Below the pieces are notes generated by a model. The model worked only from the letters and a program-made list of their open reading frames with translations, was not told where the DNA came from and ran no database searches. Shown here piece after piece: positions 1 through 6,161 of a stretch of 14,522 nt of DNA. This stretch comes from an uncultured Faecalibacterium sp. Lineage in GTDB: Bacteria > Bacillota > Clostridia > Oscillospirales > Ruminococcaceae. The number at the start of each line of letters is the position of its first letter. The stretch's first letter is position 1. Location: positions 1-14,522 of the forward strand of contig CAAHET010000208.1 of assembly GCA_900772565.1 (NCBI GenBank), read 5' to 3'. The translations under genes and the position numbers were made by a program.

Positions 1-179
1 AAGTTTCCGGCAGTGCTCTTGGCTCTCCCTTTGGGAGAGCTGTCACCGCAGGTGACTGAGAGGGCGCACGCCGTTAGCCCTGTCGCTAAAGTTTTAGGCG
101 CGATAAGAAACCTTCCCGCCATGCCAAAGGCTCCCTCTCAGAGGGAGCTGTCAAAACCGTCAGGTTTTGACTGAGGGAG
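1..179 (+). repeat. Composite two-hairpin dispersed repeat, copy 1
   Basis: The stretch holds two modules joined by a linker. Module 1 (21-65) starts with stem GGCTCTCCC / GGGAGAGC and is followed by a second hairpin, GTCACC (42-47) with GGTGAC (51-56), then CTGAGAGGGC. Module 2 (128-179) has stem CTCCCTC (131-137) / GAGGGAG (141-147), a second hairpin GTCAAAACC (150-158) / GGTTTTGAC (163-171), and a closing GAGGGAG (173-179). The whole unit, including the linker at 66-127, is collinear with the reverse complement of 14086-14269, and module 2 recurs almost unchanged at 14471-14522. The unit may extend left of the window. There is no coding potential. It resembles intergenic REP/BIME-like repeats; mobility is not shown. 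Confidence 0.85.
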
Positions 180-252
180 TCCGTTCTAAAATCCTCCCGT
201 GAAAAAACATCAAATCGTAATCCCTCAAAAGAGAAAGAGAGTATCATCCCTT

Positions 253-1578
253 ATGAAAATTGCGTGTATTTCCCTTGGCTGCCCGAAAAATCAGGTGGAT
301 CTGGATGTGATGGTGCACATCCTGCTGTCTGCCGGGCACGAGACCGTGGCCGATCTGGCCGAAGCCGATGTCATTCTTGTGAACACCTGCGGCTTTATCG
401 AGAGCGCCAAGACCGAGGCCATTGAAAACATTCTGGAAGCCTGCACTTATAAGCAGCAGAACCCGAACCTGAAGGTCATCGTTACCGGCTGCCTTGCCGA
501 GCGCTACCGCAGCCAGATCGAGGAAGAGATCCCCGAGGTGGACGCTGTTGTGGGCTGTGCCTCCAACAAGGCCATTGACACCATCGTGGAGCGGCTGTTC
601 CACGGCGAGGATCACCTCGAAAGCTACGGTGCCAAAAAGGACTTCCCGCTGGGCGGCAAGCGTGTCATCGGCACGCCCGCCCACTATGCGTACTTAAAAA
701 TCGCCGAGGGCTGCAACAACCGCTGCCACTACTGCGCCATTCCGGGCATCCGCGGCCCGCTGCACAGCCGCGATATGGCCGACTGCGTAGCCGAGGCTCG
801 CTGGCTGGCGGGTGAGGGCGTGAAGGAACTGATTGTTGTGGCGCAGGACCCCACCGCCTACGGCGAGGACTGGGGCAAGCCCGGCAGCATCTGTGAGCTG
901 CTGGACAAGCTGAACAAGGTGCCGGGGCTGGAATGGATTCGCATCATGTACGCCTACCCGGAGCGCATCACCGATGAATTTATCGCCGCCATGAAGCGCA
1001 ACGAGAAGGTTGTGCCTTACCTTGACCTGCCCATCCAGCACTGCAACGATACCATCCTCAAGAACATGAACCGCCGCTCCAACCGCGCGGAGCTGCTGGA
1101 GGTGATCGGCAAGCTGCGCCGCGAGATCCCCGGCATCACCCTGCGCACCACCCTGATCGCTGGCTTCCCCGGCGAGACCGAGGAGCAGTTCGAGGATCTG
1201 TGCAACTTCGTCAAGGAGGTGCAGTTCGACCGTCTGGGCTGCTTTGCCTACTCTGCCGAGGAGAACACCGTGGCCGCCAAGATGGACGGCCAGATCGAGC
1301 AGGAGGTCAAGGACAAGCGCGCCGAGCTGGTGATGCAGATCCAGACCGGCATCATGGCGCAGAAGCAGGCTGAAAAGGTAGGCCAGACCGTGCACGTTCT
1401 GTGCGACGGCATTGACGAGGAAAACGGCCTGTACCTCTGCCGCACCACCGGCGATGCGCCGGAGGTGGACGGCTGCGTCTGCGTTTCCAGCGAGGAACCG
1501 CTGTACCCCGGCCAGTTCTATGATGTGCTGGTAGAGGACAGCGACCTTTACGATCTGTATGGTACGGTCGTAAAATAA
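253..1578 (+). CDS. rimO: Ribosomal protein S12 methylthiotransferase RimO
   Basis: RimO is a cytoplasmic radical-SAM enzyme that adds a methylthio group to the conserved aspartate of ribosomal protein S12. The 441-residue product has the expected three parts. The N-terminal UPF0004 domain carries Cys10, Cys46 and Cys80 (the last in VTGCLAER) for the auxiliary [4Fe-4S] cluster. The radical-SAM core has CNNRCHYC at 154-161, with Cys154, Cys158 and Cys161. A C-terminal TRAM-like domain lies at about 375-441. The start GCPKNQVDLD distinguishes RimO from the tRNA enzyme MiaB. The frame is open back to a GTG at 199, but that codon has no ribosome site and sits in sequence that recurs near 2570 beside another repeat. 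ATG 253 gives the family length and start, although its purine-rich site (about 230-242) is weak. It is 19 nt upstream of pgsA, a common clostridial pairing. Confidence 0.95.
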   Translation: MKIACISLGCPKNQVDLDVMVHILLSAGHETVADLAEADVILVNTCGFIESAKTEAIENILEACTYKQQNPNLKVIVTGCLAERYRSQIEEEIPEVDAVVGCASNKAIDTIVERLFHGEDHLESYGAKKDFPLGGKRVIGTPAHYAYLKIAEGCNNRCHYCAIPGIRGPLHSRDMADCVAEARWLAGEGVKELIVVAQDPTAYGEDWGKPGSICELLDKLNKVPGLEWIRIMYAYPERITDEFIAAMKRNEKVVPYLDLPIQHCNDTILKNMNRRSNRAELLEVIGKLRREIPGITLRTTLIAGFPGETEEQFEDLCNFVKEVQFDRLGCFAYSAEENTVAAKMDGQIEQEVKDKRAELVMQIQTGIMAQKQAEKVGQTVHVLCDGIDEENGLYLCRTTGDAPEVDGCVCVSSEEPLYPGQFYDVLVEDSDLYDLYGTVVK

Positions 1579-1597
1579 CGATTGGAGGATAAAACCT

Positions 1598-2197
1598 ATG
1601 AATCTGCCCAATAAACTTACCCTGACCCGCATCATTCTGGTGCCGGTGTTCATGATCTTTGTGTCCCTGACCAGTCTGGACGGCATCGTGGACGGTACAT
1701 TCAACGCCGCCTTCTACCTGCTGGCAGGCATCGTGTTTGCCGCTGCCAGCTTCACCGACTTTCTGGACGGCCATCTGGCACGCAAGTGGCACATGGTCAC
1801 CGATTTTGGCAAGTTTGCCGACCCGCTGGCCGACAAGCTGCTGACCACCGTGGCCTTCATCTATATGTTGCGGGACGGCGTGTGCAGCCCCGTGGTGCTG
1901 TGCATCATTCTGGCGCGCGAGTTTGCGGTGTCCGGTCTGCGCATGGTGGCCGCCGGTGCCAAGGACGGCAAGGTGATCGCCGCCAATATGTGGGGCAAGG
2001 TAAAGACCGTATTGCAGATGCTGAGCATCATCTTCTACTTCTTTGGCACGGCGCTGAGCTACCGCGGCACGGTGGAAAGCGTTTCCATCGTGGTGGTGGT
2101 CTCCATCGCCCTGTGCTGGCTGGTGGCTGCTGTGACCGCCATCTCCGGTATCAAGTACCTGTGGGATAACCGCAACTTTATCAACACTGCAAAGTAA
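1598..2197 (+). CDS. pgsA: CDP-diacylglycerol--glycerol-3-phosphate 3-phosphatidyltransferase
   Basis: This integral membrane enzyme makes phosphatidylglycerophosphate from CDP-diacylglycerol and glycerol-3-phosphate, the committed step to phosphatidylglycerol and cardiolipin. The 199-residue protein has the full CDP-alcohol phosphotransferase signature: Asp54, Asp57, Gly58, Ala61, Arg62, Gly71, Asp75 and Asp79. The surrounding membrane helices fall at about 7-27, 37-52, 82-110, 136-155 and 160-185. The N-terminal NLPNKLTLTRI is typical of PgsA rather than of phosphatidylserine synthase. A GGAGG site stands 9 nt before the ATG. The gene follows rimO by 19 nt and is closed by the terminator at 2212-2249, so the two form a transcription unit. 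Confidence 0.95.
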   Translation: MNLPNKLTLTRIILVPVFMIFVSLTSLDGIVDGTFNAAFYLLAGIVFAAASFTDFLDGHLARKWHMVTDFGKFADPLADKLLTTVAFIYMLRDGVCSPVVLCIILAREFAVSGLRMVAAGAKDGKVIAANMWGKVKTVLQMLSIIFYFFGTALSYRGTVESVSIVVVVSIALCWLVAAVTAISGIKYLWDNRNFINTAK

Positions 2198-2211
2198 AAA
2201 TGTGGAAAACC

Positions 2212-2249
2212 AAAAGGCCGCTGCACCTTACCGTGCAGCGGCCTTTTTT
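2212..2249 (+). terminator. Rho-independent terminator of rimO-pgsA
   Basis: A perfect 11-bp GC-rich stem, GGCCGCTGCAC (2216-2226) with GTGCAGCGGCC (2233-2243), has a CTTACC loop. It is preceded by AAAA and followed by six T (2244-2249). It starts 15 nt after the pgsA stop codon. Confidence 0.95.
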
Positions 2250-2259
2250 CCTGCCGTGG

Positions 2260-2681
2260 AACGATTTTAAATGGCCGCCGCGTGCGCTTTGGCCATATTC
2301 AGCGGAAAGAATATTTATAATTTCGCGTTTGTCGCGCTCTGCGGAGCGCTCCAAACGCTATTTTCACGAAGGGGGGCGTGAAGGGGAACGGCAGATGCCG
2401 AGATACCCCTTCCGTCTTGCCGCTTCGCGTCAAGCCACCTTCCCCAAGGGGACGGCTTTTGGTGGTGGCGGCAAAGTTAGTGGCATAACTCAAAGGCGTC
2501 CCCTTGGGGGAGCTGCTGAGCGCAGCGAAGCTGAGGGGGTTCGTTCTCTGCCGCTTCCCTCTACGCCCCCTCCCGTGAAAATGCAATGCCGGAGCGTCCG
2601 CAGACGCTCCGGCATTGCTCAATTAAAAAATCTTTTCCGCTGAACATGGCTAGAGCGCAGCGGAAGCCATTTTAAATCGTT
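2260..2681. repeat. Long imperfect palindrome (MITE-like) between convergent genes
   Basis: The left half read forward is collinear with the right half read backward, centred near 2470. The ends match (AACGATTT at 2260 onward; reverse complement of AAATCGTT at 2674-2681). TTCAGCGGAAA occurs in both arms about 50 nt in. Both arms then carry a hairpin (2325-2358 left; 2583-2618 right), ATTTTCACG, and a G-rich block ending in GGCAGA. The innermost parts are two inverted two-hairpin modules (about 2403-2455 and 2495-2540) that belong to the same broad family as the repeats at the window ends. The arms differ by many substitutions and small indels. No clear target-site duplication is visible. It accounts for nearly all of the 496-bp gap between pgsA and the isomerase gene; open frames through it are repeat artefacts. 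Confidence 0.8.
2583..2618 (-). terminator. Perfect hairpin, probable terminator of the minus-strand isomerase gene
   Basis: Arms GCAATGCCGGAGCGT (2583-2597) and ACGCTCCGGCATTGC (2604-2618) pair perfectly over 15 bp around loop CCGCAG. Read on the minus strand it lies 76 nt past the isomerase stop and is followed by ATTTT, a short U tract. It is also the inner hairpin of the right arm of the long palindrome. Read on the plus strand the sequence after it is AT-rich but lacks a T run. Confidence 0.6.
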
Positions 2682-2693
2682 TTTTGACCGTTG

Positions 2694-3857
2694 TTAGGAA
2701 AGCACGGCGCTTTCCTCCACCTTGTCCAGCACTGTCAGCTGCAAAGCGTTCAGCATACTGCGCTGTGCGCCGTAGGTGTCGGCGTAGGAGCTGTTGGCAC
2801 TGTCGATCTGCTCCTGCGTGGGGGTAATGTCCAGCTGCTCCGCAATGGCCTGAAAGACCAGATCCTGCTTAGCCAGATGCTCAAAGTAGGCGTCGGAATC
2901 TGCCAGCATCGCGTTGGCATCGGCGTAGCCCTTAGCCTGTGCGTAGGCATCCAGCTCCATGCCGTACTGGGCGGCAAGCTGGGAGTGGTAGTTCAGGAAC
3001 ATGCGGATGTAATAGCTGGTGATCTGGGTGGGGATCTCCTTGAAGGTGGCGTTATTGAGCAGATAGTCCATCACGGCGTTGTCCAGATTGTTGGCGTACA
3101 GGGCGCTGTCAAAGTACTGGCGCAGGGCGTCTGCGGTGTGCAGGTCGTCGCTGGCGGCAAAGTTTGTCTCCACCCACTCGTCGGTCAGGGTGGGCACAAC
3201 GCTCTGGGTGATGGCGTTCAGGGTCACGCTGAACACGGCTTCCTTGCCGCTGAGGGTGACGGTGTTGCCCTCGGCGTCGGTGGAGTCGCCGTAGCCCTCC
3301 GGGAAAGTAACAGTCACATCAAAGGTATCGCCGATATTGTGGCCGATGATCTGATCCTCGAAGCCGTCAATAAAGGAGTGGCTGCCCAGCGTCAGGTCGT
3401 AGCCGGTGGCGGTGCCACCGTTAAAGACTACACCGTCCACCGCGCCGGAATAGTCGATGTTCACGGTGTCGCCGCTCTGGGCTGCCCGGTCGGTGATGTT
3501 CTGGGTGGTGGCGAACTGGTTCAGCAAAGTGTCGATCTGGGTCTGGATCTCGGTCTCGGTGGGTTCGATGTCGGCCTTGGAAAGCGGCAGCGCGGACACA
3601 TCATCCGGCAAGGTCACATAGTCCAGTGCACGGATGCCGGTCCAGTGGCCGTTATCGTCCAGCCCTTCAGAGTAATCAAAGCTGGCATAATCGAAATCCG
3701 ACACCTTGCCGTAGACGGACACGCTTGCGCCGGATGCGGCAGAGGATGCCGTGGTGCTGCTCTGCTTTTTGGTCAGCATAAAGCAGGCTAAAACGACGCA
3801 CAGCACAGCGGCTGCCGCGCACAGCACACACAACAGGGTCTTGGTATTGCGTTTCAA
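2694..3857 (-). CDS. Membrane-anchored trigger-factor-like FKBP peptidyl-prolyl isomerase
   Basis: The 387-residue protein probably folds or refolds proteins outside the membrane. A hydrophobic segment at 8-28 follows MKRNTK, so it is a signal anchor; VLAC at 22-25 is a possible but imperfect lipobox. A Ser/Ala/Thr-rich linker follows (32-48). An FKBP-type domain lies at about 127-216, with GDTVNIDYSGAVDG, FIDGFEDQIIG and FPEGYG, closest in style to the isomerase domain of trigger factor. The rest (about 225-385) is helical, like the chaperone arm of trigger factor. The ribosome-binding N-terminal domain of true trigger factor is absent and replaced by the membrane segment. The start is TTG at 3857-3855, chosen because a perfect AGGAGG (complement of 3866-3871) stands 8 nt upstream. 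The gene is divergent from malic enzyme. A PrsA-like role is inferred. Confidence 0.85.
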   Translation of the reverse strand: MKRNTKTLLCVLCAAAAVLCVVLACFMLTKKQSSTTASSAASGASVSVYGKVSDFDYASFDYSEGLDDNGHWTGIRALDYVTLPDDVSALPLSKADIEPTETEIQTQIDTLLNQFATTQNITDRAAQSGDTVNIDYSGAVDGVVFNGGTATGYDLTLGSHSFIDGFEDQIIGHNIGDTFDVTVTFPEGYGDSTDAEGNTVTLSGKEAVFSVTLNAITQSVVPTLTDEWVETNFAASDDLHTADALRQYFDSALYANNLDNAVMDYLLNNATFKEIPTQITSYYIRMFLNYHSQLAAQYGMELDAYAQAKGYADANAMLADSDAYFEHLAKQDLVFQAIAEQLDITPTQEQIDSANSSYADTYGAQRSMLNALQLTVLDKVEESAVLS

Positions 3858-3919
3858 AAGAGGTACCTCCTAAAAATAGCAGACCGTTTTCACGGAGAAT
3901 GCAAATATCATACCTTACT

Positions 3920-3948
3920 ATTATAACGGAAAAATGCGAAAAGAAAAG
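3920..3948 (-). promoter_or_regulatory. Promoter of the isomerase gene
   Basis: On the minus strand a perfect TATAAT -10 box is the complement of 3925-3920. The -35 region about 17 nt upstream (complement of 3943-3948, CTTTTC) matches poorly. The predicted start of transcription is near 3913, which leaves a leader of about 55 nt before the TTG codon. Confidence 0.6.
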
Positions 3949-4030
3949 ATTTTTGCTAAAATTCCACAAATGCCGCCCGGCACAGGTATCACTTTTGCCC
4001 GCTTTGGGGCGGGAAATGCCGCAAAACCGG

Positions 4031-4059
4031 TGGAAATACCCGGGCGGTTCTGTTACAAT
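4031..4059 (+). promoter_or_regulatory. Promoter of the malic enzyme-fumarase operon
   Basis: An extended -10, TGTTACAAT (TACAAT at 4054-4059), lies 17 bp after a weak -35, TGGAAA (4031-4036). It is the best candidate in the 263-bp divergent region and predicts a leader of about 55 nt. Confidence 0.6.
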
Positions 4060-4073
4060 AAAACTGTATGAGC

Positions 4074-4098
4074 CTTTCCCTGCGGGGGAAAGCCTTTT
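4074..4098 (+). other. Small leader hairpin followed by TTTT
   Basis: CTTTCCC (4074-4080) pairs with GGGAAAG (4086-4092), followed by CCTTTT. It sits in the short 5' leader of the malic enzyme operon, just before the ribosome site. It could be a weak attenuator or a chance fold; no anti-terminator partner was found. Confidence 0.3.
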
Positions 4099-4120
4099 GC
4101 TGAAATTGGAGGATAAAACC

Positions 4121-5293
4121 ATGGATTACAATAAAGCAGCTCTGGAAATGCACGAGACCCACAAGGGAAAGGTGGGCATCGTGAGCAAGGTGGAGGTCGC
4201 CACCCGCGACGACCTGTCCACCGCCTACACCCCCGGTGTGGCAGAGCCCTGCCGCAAGATCAAGGAAAACCCCGACGATGTGTATAAGTACACCTTCAAG
4301 GGCAACATGGTGGCGGTCGTTTCCAACGGCACCGCCGTGCTGGGTCTGGGCGATATCGGCCCGGAAGCCGGTCTGCCGGTCATGGAGGGCAAGGCTGTGC
4401 TGTTCAAGGAGTTCGGCGGCGTGGACGCCTTCCCCATCTGCATCGACGCCCACGACGCCGCCAGCGTCATTGCCGCCTGCAAGGCTATTGCACCCACCTT
4501 TGGCGGCATCAATCTGGAGGATATCAAGAGCCCGGAGTGCTTCGAGATCGAGGAGACCTTGGAGCGGGAACTGGACATCCCCGTGTTCCACGACGACCAG
4601 CATGGCACTGCCATCGTGGTCACTGCTGCCCTCATCAACGCTCTGCGCGTGGTGAATAAGAAGATGGAGGACGTGCATATCGTCCTGAACGGCCCCGGCG
4701 CAGCCGGTACCGCCATCATCAAGATGCTCATGACCGCCGGTGCCAAGGACATCGTGGCGGTGGATCAGTTCGGCACCCTGTACAAGGGCTGCAACAGCGC
4801 CGAAGCCCACAAGAACTGGCTGGGCGAGGTGACCAACCCCCGCCAGATCAAGGGCGGTCTGAAGGAAGCGCTGGAGGGTGCGGATGTGTTCATCGGCGTG
4901 TCCCGCCCCGGTATCCTGACCACCGAGCTGTGCAAGATCATGAACAAGGACGCCATCGTCTTTGCCATGGCAAACCCCACCCCGGAGATCATGCCGGATG
5001 AAGCCAAGGCGGGCGGTGTGCGCGTGATGGCCACCGGCCGCAGCGACTTCCCCAATCAGGTCAACAACGTGCTGTGCTTCCCCGGCCTGTTCAAGGGCGC
5101 GCTCAGCGTCCGCGCCCGGGATATCAACAACGAGATGAAGCTGGCCGCTGCCTACGCCATTGCAGACCTTATCACCGATGCCGACCGCAGTGAGGAGAAC
5201 ATCATCCCCGGCGCGTTCGACCCCCGCGTGGCCGAAGCTGTGGCAAATGCCGTGGCAAAAGCTGCCCGCGAGACCGGCGTGGCACGGCTGTAA
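4121..5293 (+). CDS. NAD(P)-dependent malic enzyme
   Basis: It oxidatively decarboxylates malate to pyruvate and CO2 with reduction of NAD(P) in the cytoplasm. At 390 residues it is the short bacterial form, without a phosphotransacetylase-like tail. The malic domain has AYTPGVAEPC with the catalytic Tyr36, EGKAVLF with Lys91, NLEDIKSPECF at 131-141 and the metal-binding HDDQHGT at 157-163. The dinucleotide fold has GPGAAG at 191-196 and Asp215 at the end of the next strand; later motifs are MANPTPEI and GRSDFPNQVNN. Cofactor choice cannot be settled from these residues. The frame is open upstream to 3899, but ATG 4121 has GGAGG nine nt before it and gives the family start, so the upstream 74 codons are rejected. 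It is 15 nt from the fumarase alpha gene. Confidence 0.95.
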   Translation: MDYNKAALEMHETHKGKVGIVSKVEVATRDDLSTAYTPGVAEPCRKIKENPDDVYKYTFKGNMVAVVSNGTAVLGLGDIGPEAGLPVMEGKAVLFKEFGGVDAFPICIDAHDAASVIAACKAIAPTFGGINLEDIKSPECFEIEETLERELDIPVFHDDQHGTAIVVTAALINALRVVNKKMEDVHIVLNGPGAAGTAIIKMLMTAGAKDIVAVDQFGTLYKGCNSAEAHKNWLGEVTNPRQIKGGLKEALEGADVFIGVSRPGILTTELCKIMNKDAIVFAMANPTPEIMPDEAKAGGVRVMATGRSDFPNQVNNVLCFPGLFKGALSVRARDINNEMKLAAAYAIADLITDADRSEENIIPGAFDPRVAEAVANAVAKAARETGVARL

Positions 5294-5308
5294 GCGGAGG
5301 ATACCGGC

Positions 5309-6148
5309 ATGAGAACGATCTCCGCACAGAGCATTACGGATACGGTGGTGCGGCTCTGCATCAAGGCCAACACCCAGCTGCCGCAGGACGTGCAGGCTGC
5401 GCTGGAAAAAGCCCGGGAGGAAGAGCCGTGGCCGCTGGCAAAGAACACGTTAGACCTGCTGTGGTCGAACCTTAGCGCTGCAAAGGAAAAAGACCTGCCC
5501 ATCTGTCAGGACACCGGCATGGCCTGCGTGTTCGTGGAACTGGGCACCGATGTGCACATTGACGGCAGCTTTGAAGCCGCCATCCACGAGGGCGTGCGCC
5601 GGGGCTATACGGACGGCTATCTGCGCAAGAGTATCGTGGCCGACCCGCTGCGCCGGGGCAACACCGGCGATAACACCCCGGCGGCGATCACGGTGCATCT
5701 GGTGGACGGCGAGGGCTGCCGCATCACGGTAGCACCCAAGGGCTTCGGCAGCGAGAACATGAGCCGCATCCAGATGCTCAAGCCAGCCGACGGCGTGGAG
5801 GGCTTTAAAAAGTTCGTGGTGGATACCGTGCGTTTGGCGGGCTCCAACCCCTGCCCGCCCATCGTGCTGGGCATCGGTGTGGGCGGCAGCTTTGACAAGG
5901 TGGCGTATCTTGCCAAAAAGGCGCTGCTGCGCCCGCTGGATATCCCCAACCCCGACCCCTACTACGCCCAGCTGGAGCAGGAGTTGCTTGCCGCCATCAA
6001 TGCACTGGGCATCGGCCCGCAGGGCTTTGGCGGCAAGACCACCTGCCTTGGCCTTGCCATTGAGCAGATGCCCACCCATGTGGCGGGTCTGCCGGTGGCT
6101 GTGAACGTTTCCTGTCATGTGACCCGCCGCGCCAGCGCGGAGTTGTAA
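5309..6148 (+). CDS. Class I fumarate hydratase, alpha subunit
   Basis: This is the N-terminal, iron-sulfur subunit of a two-subunit fumarase that reversibly hydrates fumarate to L-malate. The 279-residue length is usual for the split form. The three cysteines expected to hold the [4Fe-4S] cluster are present: Cys66 in PICQDTGM, Cys182 in GSNPCPPIVLG and Cys246 in GKTTCLGLA. Further family motifs are GNTGDNTPA (117-125) and PKGFGSENMS (143-152). The cluster makes such enzymes oxygen-sensitive, which fits an anaerobe. GGAGG stands 8 nt before the ATG. The beta subunit follows after 13 nt. L-tartrate dehydratase (TtdA) is the main alternative because the families are close; adjacent malic enzyme favours fumarase. 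Confidence 0.93.
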   Translation: MRTISAQSITDTVVRLCIKANTQLPQDVQAALEKAREEEPWPLAKNTLDLLWSNLSAAKEKDLPICQDTGMACVFVELGTDVHIDGSFEAAIHEGVRRGYTDGYLRKSIVADPLRRGNTGDNTPAAITVHLVDGEGCRITVAPKGFGSENMSRIQMLKPADGVEGFKKFVVDTVRLAGSNPCPPIVLGIGVGGSFDKVAYLAKKALLRPLDIPNPDPYYAQLEQELLAAINALGIGPQGFGGKTTCLGLAIEQMPTHVAGLPVAVNVSCHVTRRASAEL

Positions 6149-6161
6149 GGAGGGGAGAAGA

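Noticed and set aside
1..179. CRISPR array
   Set aside because: The repeats are not regularly spaced, the spacers are themselves conserved between copies, and no cas gene is present.
167..192. TTGACT from the repeat (167-172) with TAAAAT (187-192) as a rimO promoter
   Set aside because: The spacing is only 14 bp, outside the usual range, so I do not call a promoter although the repeat might contribute one.
199..252. A GTG start at 199 that would add 18 residues to RimO
   Set aside because: No ribosome site precedes it, the first residues (MKKHQIVIPQKRKR) are not family-like, and the sequence around it recurs beside another repeat near 2570.
2200..2643. A 147-codon plus-strand frame, and a 107-codon minus-strand frame at 2299-2622
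   Set aside because: The first starts inside the pgsA terminator region and both run through the long palindrome. They reflect repeat sequence, not conserved protein.
2694..3791. A 366-codon plus-strand frame opposite the isomerase gene
   Set aside because: The translation is a Val/Gly/Ala-rich shadow. The minus-strand frame has a full FKBP domain, AGGAGG and TATAAT.
4121..5293. Upstream extension of malic enzyme to 3899
   Set aside because: The additional 74 codons cover the promoter and leader; ATG 4121 has the ribosome site and the family N-terminus.
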